Shown here: piece after piece, positions 44,062-52,370 of the stretch
How the letters are laid out: each line of letters starts with the position of its first letter
Numbering within the stretch: the first letter of the stretch is position 1
NCBI GenBank assembly: GCA_964499285.1
Contig: CAZCLA010000007.1
Location: 1-64,000, forward strand
Length of the DNA stretch: 64,000 bases
Direction: 5' to 3'
Origin: JAGFIY01 sp964499285
Lineage (GTDB): Bacteria; Bacteroidota; Ignavibacteria; Ignavibacteriales; Melioribacteraceae
Position numbers and translations under genes: made by a program
The notes under the pieces: model-generated
Database searches by the model: none
The model's input: the letters and a program-made list of their open reading frames with translations, nothing else
What the model was told of the DNA's origin: nothing

Positions 44062-45944
44062 CGTAAGCCTGCTGCGTCAAGCAGTTGAGGATTTATTTTT
44101 GTTTCGGGAAGATATTCAAGAAGCTTTATTAGAATTGCTTTCGCATTTTCCTGCTGTGCAAATTGAAGTTCATATACTGCTCTGTTAATCATTTGGTTCG
44201 CGACAATTTGCTTAATAACTTTCACATATCTATCATTAGTTTCACCGAAGCGAAGTTTGTTCGGATAGTTTGGTTGTTCCACGTACTCGTTGCCAACAAC
44301 TACTTTAAATAGAAATTGATAAGGAACCAGTTTTGCTCCTTCAGGTAGAATCACTTCGCCTCGCTTAATTTCATTATCAACAAGTTCCGGCCCAATAAAC
44401 ATCGCATCATTAGCTACATTATGTTGTATGATGCCGCTCATAATTAATCGGTAATATTTTTCAAGTTTAGCGGAATCAAAACTTTCATCTCGTTCAAAAG
44501 GTTTTAGTGCTTCAAGAAATTCTTCTACTTCTTTTTTGACAGGCGTTAAAATATCTTGATAATTTCTCTCAAGCTGATTGAAGTACCAAGACCTTCGTAG
44601 AAGTTCTTTGTCAATAATTCTTACGTCATTTCGATAATCTTCTACCAATTGGAAATAATAGGATGGCGAAACCCAGTAATCCCACTGATAGCTTAATATA
44701 ACGCTTTCTTGAGGAACCGAATTCAAAATTGCTTTTGTATAGTCTTCATATATAAATTCATTACTTTTGTTGGCACTACCGAAGTTAAAAATTAAAATAA
44801 TTATGCCAGGCGATAACGAAATTATATTTGGAAGCAAAACGCTTTTTGATTTCAATTTTTGAATAAGTTGAATGAAAAAAAACAAAGAGAAAAATGAAAG
44901 CGAAACATTTGCCAGTAGAAAGTAAGAATCGATATCTGCAATATCGTAATTGATCGAATACCCGACAGTGAACACAAAATTAATTAGAAAAAATATCGCC
45001 AGAGATTTGTCAAGTTTGAATGCATTAAGTAAACCTATTACCGCAATAATTAAGCCGATAAATGCAAACTCGACAGGTAAGTTTTCAAAGAAATATGCTA
45101 ATTGTTTTTTTGCCGAATCAGTTGATGAGAAAAGCCATACCTGATACTGCTTTCCAGTAAAGTGTCTCCAAAAATTTTCGAAATTAATAGGATTCCCCCA
45201 GTTCAATATTGGATTTGCTGAAGCTCTTAAAGGCAAATAGGAATAATTAATAATTAATGCTGTTATGAATATCAGTGCCATTTTTGATTGGAGTAAAATA
45301 GAATTTTTGTTGAAACCGTTTTGCTTATAAAATAAAAAAGCAAATCCCGGAATCAGCAAAAGTGATGTCAGGTGATTTGAAAATCCCATTCCAAGAAAGA
45401 ATGCTGAAAGAATCCAAAGCTTTGAAGATTTTCCGAAAAAGGATTTTAATAAGAAAAATAATGTTAGGTTCATCCATAAAAGATGAAGCGAATAAACTTC
45501 AACCGATGTACTCTGAAGCCAAAATGTTCTGCTGAAAGCAAGAATTAAAGCTGTTGACGTGACAAACAGAATCAATTCATTTCTGCCTAATGTAAATTCA
45601 TTTTGCTTTTTTTTCTTTCCACTGTTTGATTGGGATATATTAATATTTCCTAAGATCAATTCGGTGGATTTCATAAACAAAAACACTGCAGCGGTGCACC
45701 AAACAACAGCAAGCAGATTTAATTTCATGATTGTGGATAACGGTATTGGCAGCAATTGAAACAGATAACCGAATATTGTAAACGTGGGATAACCTGTTGG
45801 ATGTGCAATTCCAAGTGTGGCTTGAACCGCTGCAAGCTCACCGGAATCGATTTGAACGACGCCCGGAGCCATTGTAATTAAATATATTACAAATATGAAG
45901 AGCGTTGTGATAAATAAATAATATTTAAAAAAAAATTCTTTCAT
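44058..45944 (-). CDS. DUF2723 membrane glycosyltransferase-like protein
   Basis: 628 residues. About ten membrane helices are followed by a soluble C-terminal domain (about 430-628). The N-terminal loop carries the DUF2723 signature APGVVQIDSGELAAVQATLG and IAHPTGYPTFTIFG, an arrangement reminiscent of GT-C (protein O-mannosyltransferase-like) enzymes whose first-loop aspartate is catalytic. The likely role is transfer of a sugar from a polyprenyl-phosphate donor to a protein or glycan on the periplasmic side. It is coupled by 4-bp overlaps to glnE (upstream) and arfB (downstream), although the three have no evident common function. Confidence 0.85.
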   Translation of the reverse strand: MKEFFFKYYLFITTLFIFVIYLITMAPGVVQIDSGELAAVQATLGIAHPTGYPTFTIFGYLFQLLPIPLSTIMKLNLLAVVWCTAAVFLFMKSTELILGNINISQSNSGKKKKQNEFTLGRNELILFVTSTALILAFSRTFWLQSTSVEVYSLHLLWMNLTLFFLLKSFFGKSSKLWILSAFFLGMGFSNHLTSLLLIPGFAFLFYKQNGFNKNSILLQSKMALIFITALIINYSYLPLRASANPILNWGNPINFENFWRHFTGKQYQVWLFSSTDSAKKQLAYFFENLPVEFAFIGLIIAVIGLLNAFKLDKSLAIFFLINFVFTVGYSINYDIADIDSYFLLANVSLSFFSLFFFIQLIQKLKSKSVLLPNIISLSPGIIILIFNFGSANKSNEFIYEDYTKAILNSVPQESVILSYQWDYWVSPSYYFQLVEDYRNDVRIIDKELLRRSWYFNQLERNYQDILTPVKKEVEEFLEALKPFERDESFDSAKLEKYYRLIMSGIIQHNVANDAMFIGPELVDNEIKRGEVILPEGAKLVPYQFLFKVVVGNEYVEQPNYPNKLRFGETNDRYVKVIKQIVANQMINRAVYELQFAQQENAKAILIKLLEYLPETKINPQLLDAAGLR

Positions 45945-48703
45945 ATCTTAAGATTATTTTTGACTAATTCACGATTTTCGTTCAACACAGAATCTATGCT
46001 ATTTAACAAATTTTTTTCTTTTAAATAATTTTTTCCAATTGCAGCAGTTAATTTTTTATCACTGTAGATTTTTGAGCAATTTGCGTTCATCATCTTACAG
46101 CTTAAATCTAATTTTCTCAGGAACTCTTCGTTTGAAGCCAGCGGTGCAATATGATAAAATTCAGCATTAGAATTTATTAAAGTTCTCACTCTTGTTGGGT
46201 TTCCTTTCCCGATCAGTTTTTTATTTATCTTTTTCTCGGTTAATATAAGAAATCCTGTGAGGTAATCGATATCAAATAAACCGCCGGATGTTTTTTTAAT
46301 ATTAAATATATTTGAGTATGTATTGATGCTTTCCGAACGAATTTTTTGCTGCATTGATTTTAATTCGGAAAAATACTCACGTCGGCTGATTGAATTCATT
46401 TTTTCAACTAAAAGCTTAGTGAATTTTCCGAACAACTTTTTATCCCCGGCAATGAATCTCGACTTTGAAAAAGCAAGTATCTCCCAAACACGCACTCTTG
46501 ATTTAAAATACTTTTCGTAGCCCTCAATATCCCAAACAATATGGCTGCTTTTTCCTTCGGGCTTCAACCTGCTGTCAATTTTAAATGGGCTTAATGTACT
46601 TCTAATTTCATCTATTGTGTTCAAAAAATCATTTTGAGTTTCCTCATAATTTTGAAATTTATCAACTATAATGATGATATCCAGATCACTGCCGGATGTC
46701 AGTTCTTTTGTACCTAAGCTTCCAAGACCCATCAAAGAAAAATTATATTTTCTGTTCAAACTTGCGAAAGATTTTTGAAGACAATAATCAATATAACTTG
46801 TAAACTGAGTCGAAAACTGTTTTCGAGTAATTATTCCAAGTGAATACCTGACTGAGAGAATGAATAAAACTGTTTTCAAAGAATACTCTTCATATTGATT
46901 TTTTGATTTATCGAAAACTAAACCGGTCAGCAGTAAATCGCCGTTTAATTTATCTTGAAGAAGAAGTTCAAATACGAAAGGAGAAAACTCACAAATTCTC
47001 AAAAAGTTACTGAGGAAAAATTGGTTCTGAAATTGTTTATACCAGATTGACGGGAAAGATACCCATTTTATGAAATTTGTAAAATTCTGCAGCAGAAGAT
47101 CAGGATCTACGCTTTTTTTCAGAAGGGAAATGAAAAGTGGTTCGATTCTTTCGAAATTTTCAATGCTGTTCCGTTCGAAAGATTTTGTTGTTATTAACCC
47201 TTCACCGGATTTGATGAATCTGTAATTCCTCTCCGCTTTTTTTGTATCATAAAAACTTATCTTCTCAAACTCATCGTCCTTCTGAGTTTCAGAGCCGGTA
47301 ATCTCATTGAATATTTTCCTAACTCTTTTTCTTTTTGCCGTGATAATTTTCTCTAAATCATTGACGGAACTCAAGTCAAGATATTTTGCGAGCTTATCTT
47401 TTATCCCAATTTCGTCCGGAATTGAATGTGATTGAGTATTGTTCATCAATTGAAGAAAATGTTCAATTTTTCTGTAAAATAGATAGGATTCACGTAAATC
47501 CGCTGCTTCAATGTCAGAAAGCAGTTCAGCATTTTTTAACTTGTAAATCGCCTCAATTGTATTTCCTGTTCTGATGCTTTTGTTCTTTCCGCCATAAAGA
47601 AGTTGAACAGCCTGCACAGCAAATTCAATGTCTCTTATTCCTCCGCTGAAGAGTTTTACGTTCTGCTGTTCGTATAGATTTGATTCAATGTTTTTCTTCA
47701 TCCTTCTGATTTGTTCAAAAGGTGATTTATAACTTGATGATGGATAAATATAATTTTGAATGTAATCGATAAATCTATCAAAAAGATCTTTGCTGCCTGA
47801 AATGAAATCTGCTTTGATCAGCATCTGCCTTTCCCAATCTTCGCCTCTTGTTTCATAATAGCGAAGATAATCGTTTAGGGTTCTGCACAATGGTGAGTGT
47901 TTTCCGTCCGGTCGTAAACGAAAATCAATTCTGTATAAAAATCCGTTTTGATCAACTTCCGAACTTGATGCAATAAATTTTTGGACAGAAACGTTGAGTA
48001 AATCAAAAATGATTTCATTTTCTGTGACGTTATCAGGTTTATCATAAACAAGCATCAGATCAACATCTGAACTGTAGTTTAATTCCCAGCCGCCCAACTT
48101 ACCCAAAGCGATGAGGGCATATTTGGGGAATAATTTATTTTTGTTGGTCTTGCTTAGTTGCTCATTTACACAGATTGTAAACAAATGACTCAGCAATACT
48201 TTTGCCGTAATCGATATAGCTTGATAAGTTTCAATCAAGGATGAGGTTTTTAGTATATCGTTTAATCCAATCTTTAAAACTATTCTTCGTTTGAATGATT
48301 TTAGAAATCTAAGTTTGCTATCAAAGGTTCTAAAGTTTGCCAATGATTTTTCGATCTCTTCATTAATCATTTCGAATTGAATTGCTTTGCCACGATATTC
48401 TTCGTTGAACACTTGATACAGAAATTCCGGATTTCTGACAATTATATCTGTAAGATAGTTGCTCGAAGCAGCAGCGGCAGTAATAATTTCAATATGATGC
48501 GGATATTTTAAAGCTTCGGCAAAAAAAGACACTTTATCAAAAAGTGAATCGATTATTCTCAGCAAATTTGCTTCGGATTGGTTGTCAATGACAAATTTTT
48601 GGGATTCGATTTCGAAAATTTTTAGAAGCGAATCTATCTGATCGGCTCTCAAATATCCTTTTACTTTATCGATAATATGAATTATTGTTTTTTCTGAAAG
48701 CAT
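45941..48703 (-). CDS. glnE: Glutamine synthetase adenylyltransferase GlnE
   Basis: 920 residues, close to the usual 940. Two nucleotidyltransferase domains are present: the deadenylylase-type IALGKLGGWELNYSSDVDLML (about 206-230) and the adenylylase-type MGLGSLGTKELTSGSDLDIII, each followed by regulatory helices. SGGIRDIEFAVQAVQLL and GGLFDIDYLTGFLIL are further family blocks. GlnE adds or removes AMP from glutamine synthetase in response to P-II. glnB is encoded 3.3 kb away on the other strand. Neither glnA nor glnD is in the window. Confidence 0.93.
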   Translation of the reverse strand: MLSEKTIIHIIDKVKGYLRADQIDSLLKIFEIESQKFVIDNQSEANLLRIIDSLFDKVSFFAEALKYPHHIEIITAAAASSNYLTDIIVRNPEFLYQVFNEEYRGKAIQFEMINEEIEKSLANFRTFDSKLRFLKSFKRRIVLKIGLNDILKTSSLIETYQAISITAKVLLSHLFTICVNEQLSKTNKNKLFPKYALIALGKLGGWELNYSSDVDLMLVYDKPDNVTENEIIFDLLNVSVQKFIASSSEVDQNGFLYRIDFRLRPDGKHSPLCRTLNDYLRYYETRGEDWERQMLIKADFISGSKDLFDRFIDYIQNYIYPSSSYKSPFEQIRRMKKNIESNLYEQQNVKLFSGGIRDIEFAVQAVQLLYGGKNKSIRTGNTIEAIYKLKNAELLSDIEAADLRESYLFYRKIEHFLQLMNNTQSHSIPDEIGIKDKLAKYLDLSSVNDLEKIITAKRKRVRKIFNEITGSETQKDDEFEKISFYDTKKAERNYRFIKSGEGLITTKSFERNSIENFERIEPLFISLLKKSVDPDLLLQNFTNFIKWVSFPSIWYKQFQNQFFLSNFLRICEFSPFVFELLLQDKLNGDLLLTGLVFDKSKNQYEEYSLKTVLFILSVRYSLGIITRKQFSTQFTSYIDYCLQKSFASLNRKYNFSLMGLGSLGTKELTSGSDLDIIIIVDKFQNYEETQNDFLNTIDEIRSTLSPFKIDSRLKPEGKSSHIVWDIEGYEKYFKSRVRVWEILAFSKSRFIAGDKKLFGKFTKLLVEKMNSISRREYFSELKSMQQKIRSESINTYSNIFNIKKTSGGLFDIDYLTGFLILTEKKINKKLIGKGNPTRVRTLINSNAEFYHIAPLASNEEFLRKLDLSCKMMNANCSKIYSDKKLTAAIGKNYLKEKNLLNSIDSVLNENRELVKNNLKI

Positions 48704-48848
48704 TTTTAGCTCAACATCGGAACGATTTGAATTCCAATCTATAATATAACTTGAAAAAAAACACTTTAGCTGAGAAAGTTAAAATCATACCTTCCTTTTC
48801 GTATTTCAATTTTAAAAACATTTTATTACATAGAAACCACAAAAAACA

Positions 48849-48935
48849 ATGAATACAACATATTTCAATACCAGCAGACGCCAACTTACTTTGCTTTTCA
48901 AAAGCCCTTTAATTAATTTTCTTTTTCTGATATAA
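48849..48935 (+). CDS. Possible 28-residue leader peptide upstream of secA
   Basis: ATG at 48849 to TAA at 48935 encodes 28 residues with a basic N-terminal half (TSRRQLT) and a hydrophobic C-terminal half (LLFKSPLINFLFLI), ending 14 bp before the secA start. In other bacteria, arrest peptides upstream of sec genes (such as SecM) control secretion genes. There is no clear RBS, and ORFs this short occur by chance in AT-rich DNA, so it is only a candidate. Confidence 0.2.
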   Translation: MNTTYFNTSRRQLTLLFKSPLINFLFLI

Positions 48936-48949
48936 AACGGAGAATTTGA

Positions 48950-51900
48950 ATGATTTCAGGATTGATGAAGAAAATTTTCGGCGACAAAAATGAAAAAGCG
49001 ATGAAGGATCTATGGCCGGTCGTCGATGAAATTAATGAGGAATTCGAAAAATTACAATCGCTTTCCGATGACGAACTTCGCGCGAAAACTGAAGATTTTA
49101 AAGCAAAAATTCAGGCAGATACTAAGGACCTTCGTGATAGAATTGATGAACTTCAAAACCAGTTGAAAGCTGATGAATTTGAAGGTGATAGACATAAAAT
49201 TTATGACGAACTTGATGAATTGAACGAACAGCTTGACGAACAATACGAAGCTACCCTTACTGAAATTCTTCCACAAGCATTTGCTGTCGTAAAAGATACT
49301 TGCCGAAGATTGATCGGTACTAATTACTCTGCGGCAGATAATAAAGTGACATGGGATATGATTCCGTATGATGTTCAGCTGATTGGCGGCATCGTGCTTC
49401 ATCAAGGAAAGATTGCAGAAATGGCAACGGGTGAAGGAAAAACTCTCGTTGCAACGCTCCCGATTTATCTGAATGCTCTTACCGGTAGAGGAGTTCACAT
49501 TGTTACGGTTAACGATTATCTTGCTAAACGTGACAGCGAGTGGATGGGAATTATTTTTAAATTTCATGGACTTACTGTTGGCTGTATTTTAAATACGATG
49601 TCTCCGGAGCAGCGTAAAGAAATTTATAATATGGATATCACTTATGGAACCAACAATGAATTTGGTTTCGATTATCTTCGTGATAATATGGCGATCTCGA
49701 AAGAGAATGTTGTTCAAAGACCGCATAACTATGCAATCGTTGACGAGGTTGACTCAGTTTTGATCGACGAAGCGAGGACGCCGCTCATCATTTCTGGCCC
49801 CGTTGGAAATCCCGACCATAAATTTTATGAGATGAAACCAAAAGTTGAACGCTTGTTCAGAAAACAATCATCTTTAGTTGCCTCACTTGTTCAGGAAGCT
49901 GAAGAAAATTTAAAATCAGAAGATAAAGATGATTGGGCAAAAGCCGGTATTGCTCTGCTCCGTGCTCACAGAGGATTTCCGAAAAATAAAAGGTTGATGA
50001 AAACACTTGGAGAACCGGAGTATAAAAAACTTCTCCAAACAACGGAACTTGAGTATCTAAGAGAGAATGCTAAAAGAATGCCGGAGATTGACGAAGAATT
50101 ATTTTTTGCTATCGACGAAAAAGCAAATTCAATAGATTTGACTGAAAAGGGGAGAGAGGAATTGGCACAAGGCTCTCCTGAAGGTCCAGATTTTTTCGTT
50201 CTTCCAGATCTTGGTACGGAGATAAGTAAAATAGAAAATGAAGCGTCATTTTCGGAGGAAGATAGAGTTAAGAAGAAAGACGAACTTTACAGTCTCTACG
50301 GCGAACGCTCCGAAAGAATTCACACGATAAACCAACTTCTAAAAGCTTTTAGTCTTTTCGCCAAAGATGATGAATACGTTGTGACAGAGGATGGAAAAAT
50401 TGCAATAGTTGATGAATTTACGGGACGTATTCTTCCAGGAAGAAGATATTCTGACGGACTTCACCAAGCAATTGAAGCAAAGGAAAATGTTAAAGTTGAA
50501 AGGGATACTCAAACACTTGCAACAATCACTTTGCAGAACTATTTCAGACTCTATAAAAAACTTGCCGGTATGACAGGTACTGCTGAAACAGAGGAAGGTG
50601 AATTTTTCCAAATTTATAAACTGGAAGTTGTTGTTATCCCGACCAATAAACCTATTGCACGAGATGATCAGGATGATGCAATTTATAGATCTAAACGTGA
50701 AAAGTATAACGCAATAATTGAACAAATTAAAAAACTTAAAGATGATAGAAGACCTGTTCTTGTCGGTACAACCAGCGTTGAAGTTTCCGAAACACTAAGC
50801 AGAATGCTGAAACGCCAAGGTGTACAGCACAATGTGTTGAATGCAAAACAGCATCAGCGCGAAGCCGAGATAGTTGCGCACGCCGGTGAACCCGGAGCAA
50901 TTACCATCGCAACGAACATGGCGGGACGAGGAACTGATATCAAACTTGGGCAAGGTGTTGTAGATAAAGGCGGGCTTTATATTCTTGGTACCGAAAGGCA
51001 CGAATCAAGAAGAATCGATCGTCAGTTACGTGGTCGTGCCGGAAGACAGGGCGATCCGGGTGTTTCAAAGTTTTATATCTCTCTCGAAGATGATTTGATG
51101 AGACTATTCTCAAGTGATCGAGTCACCAGTGTGATGGGCCGGTTGGGAATGGAAGACGGCGAAGCAATTGAGCATCCGATGGTAACAAAGTCCGTAGAAC
51201 GCGCTCAGAAAAAAGTTGAAGAAAACAACTTTGCGATTAGAAAAAGACTGCTTGAGTATGACGACGTAATGAACCAGCAGCGTGAAGTGATTTATACAAA
51301 AAGAAAAAAAGCACTCGAGGGTGAAAGACTCAAAGATGAAGTATTAGATCTTCTGGATGAATATATAGAAGTACTTTTGGATCAGTATTACGACAACGCA
51401 GAAGGGGAAGCACTTCGTGAAGAACTGCAGCAAAGACTTCTGGTAAATGTTGATATAAAACCTGAATCTTTTGAGCAGCTTGGAAGAGATGGAATGAAAG
51501 AACATATCCAAAAAGCTGCTATCGATTTCTACAATAAAAAAGAGAAAATGCTGGGCGCGGAATTGATGGCTCGTTTGGAAAGATATGCTGTGCTTAGCGT
51601 AATAGACGAAAAGTGGAAAGAACATCTTCGTGAGATGGATGATCTTAAAGAGGGGATTGGACTTAGGGCATATGGTCAAAAAGATCCGCTCCTTGAGTAT
51701 AAAAGCGAAGCATTTAAACTCTTTATGAGTCTTCTCGAAAATATAAGAAACGATGTCGTTTCGTTTAGCTTTAAGTTTTTCCCACAAGCCCCGGATGAAG
51801 TTCAGAATCAAAGAAGACAACAAATTCAGAGACTTCAAACATCGAAAGACAGCGCTACAAATATGGGACTTCAAGGTGCGGCGGCTCAAACCGATGAGGG

Positions 51901-52012
51901 CGGAAGAAGAGGAAAAGCACAGCCGATCGTAAGACAAGAAGAGAAAGTTGGAAGGAACGATCCTTGTCCTTGCGGAAGCGGTAAAAAATATAAACATTGT
52001 CACGGTAAATAA
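48950..52012 (+). CDS. secA: Preprotein translocase ATPase SecA
   Basis: 1020 residues. Walker A is MATGEGKTLVA and Walker B is IVDEVDSVLIDEARTPLI. The second RecA-like domain contains TNMAGRGTDIKLG and HESRRIDRQLRGRAGRQGD. The C-terminal SEC-C zinc motif is CPCGSGKKYKHCHG. SecA drives proteins through SecYEG, whose subunit SecG is encoded at 27179. A long acidic coiled-coil insertion (DLRDRIDELQNQLKADEFEG) near the N-terminus and a further insert about residues 300-440 match the long form common in Bacteroidota. GGAGAATTTG is the RBS. glnB follows after 12 bp. Confidence 0.97.
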   Translation: MISGLMKKIFGDKNEKAMKDLWPVVDEINEEFEKLQSLSDDELRAKTEDFKAKIQADTKDLRDRIDELQNQLKADEFEGDRHKIYDELDELNEQLDEQYEATLTEILPQAFAVVKDTCRRLIGTNYSAADNKVTWDMIPYDVQLIGGIVLHQGKIAEMATGEGKTLVATLPIYLNALTGRGVHIVTVNDYLAKRDSEWMGIIFKFHGLTVGCILNTMSPEQRKEIYNMDITYGTNNEFGFDYLRDNMAISKENVVQRPHNYAIVDEVDSVLIDEARTPLIISGPVGNPDHKFYEMKPKVERLFRKQSSLVASLVQEAEENLKSEDKDDWAKAGIALLRAHRGFPKNKRLMKTLGEPEYKKLLQTTELEYLRENAKRMPEIDEELFFAIDEKANSIDLTEKGREELAQGSPEGPDFFVLPDLGTEISKIENEASFSEEDRVKKKDELYSLYGERSERIHTINQLLKAFSLFAKDDEYVVTEDGKIAIVDEFTGRILPGRRYSDGLHQAIEAKENVKVERDTQTLATITLQNYFRLYKKLAGMTGTAETEEGEFFQIYKLEVVVIPTNKPIARDDQDDAIYRSKREKYNAIIEQIKKLKDDRRPVLVGTTSVEVSETLSRMLKRQGVQHNVLNAKQHQREAEIVAHAGEPGAITIATNMAGRGTDIKLGQGVVDKGGLYILGTERHESRRIDRQLRGRAGRQGDPGVSKFYISLEDDLMRLFSSDRVTSVMGRLGMEDGEAIEHPMVTKSVERAQKKVEENNFAIRKRLLEYDDVMNQQREVIYTKRKKALEGERLKDEVLDLLDEYIEVLLDQYYDNAEGEALREELQQRLLVNVDIKPESFEQLGRDGMKEHIQKAAIDFYNKKEKMLGAELMARLERYAVLSVIDEKWKEHLREMDDLKEGIGLRAYGQKDPLLEYKSEAFKLFMSLLENIRNDVVSFSFKFFPQAPDEVQNQRRQQIQRLQTSKDSATNMGLQGAAAQTDEGGRRGKAQPIVRQEEKVGRNDPCPCGSGKKYKHCHGK

Positions 52013-52024
52013 GTTGGAGCTCAA

Positions 52025-52363
52025 ATGAAAAAGATAGAAGCAATAATTCGTCCTTTTAAATTGGACGAAGTAAAAGAAGCTCTGCTCGAAGAAGGAATTA
52101 GAGGAATGACCATTACCGAAGTTAGAGGATATGGAAGACAGAAAGGTCACAAAGAAACTTACCGTGGCAGTGAGTACCAAATCGAATTTGTGCCGAAAAT
52201 AAAAATTGAAGTCGTTGTGAACGACGAAGCTTCCGAAACCGTTATTCAAGCAATTTTAAGAACTGCAAAAACTGGTCAAGTCGGTGATGGAAAAATATTT
52301 GTTTCGGATATTGAAGACATTATAAGAATCAGAACCGATGAATCAGGACCCGAAGCGCTTTAG
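52025..52363 (+). CDS. glnB: Nitrogen regulatory protein P-II
   Basis: 112 residues, the standard P-II length. The start is MKKIEAIIRPFKLDEVKEAL; the T-loop GRQKGHKETYRGSEYQIEF includes tyrosine 51, the uridylylation site; the end has KTGQVGDGKIFVSDIEDIIRIR with the ATP-binding residues. P-II trimers sense 2-oxoglutarate, ATP and ADP and govern GlnE and ammonium transport. It is downstream of secA in an operon-like arrangement rather than beside amtB, so GlnB is a better name than GlnK. Confidence 0.93.
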   Translation: MKKIEAIIRPFKLDEVKEALLEEGIRGMTITEVRGYGRQKGHKETYRGSEYQIEFVPKIKIEVVVNDEASETVIQAILRTAKTGQVGDGKIFVSDIEDIIRIRTDESGPEAL

Positions 52364-52370
52364 GTTAAAA

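Noticed and set aside
51344..52249. 301-codon ORF antisense to secA
   Set aside because: It is a shadow of secA and glnB, with phenylalanine- and serine-rich composition typical of antisense reading of AT-rich genes.
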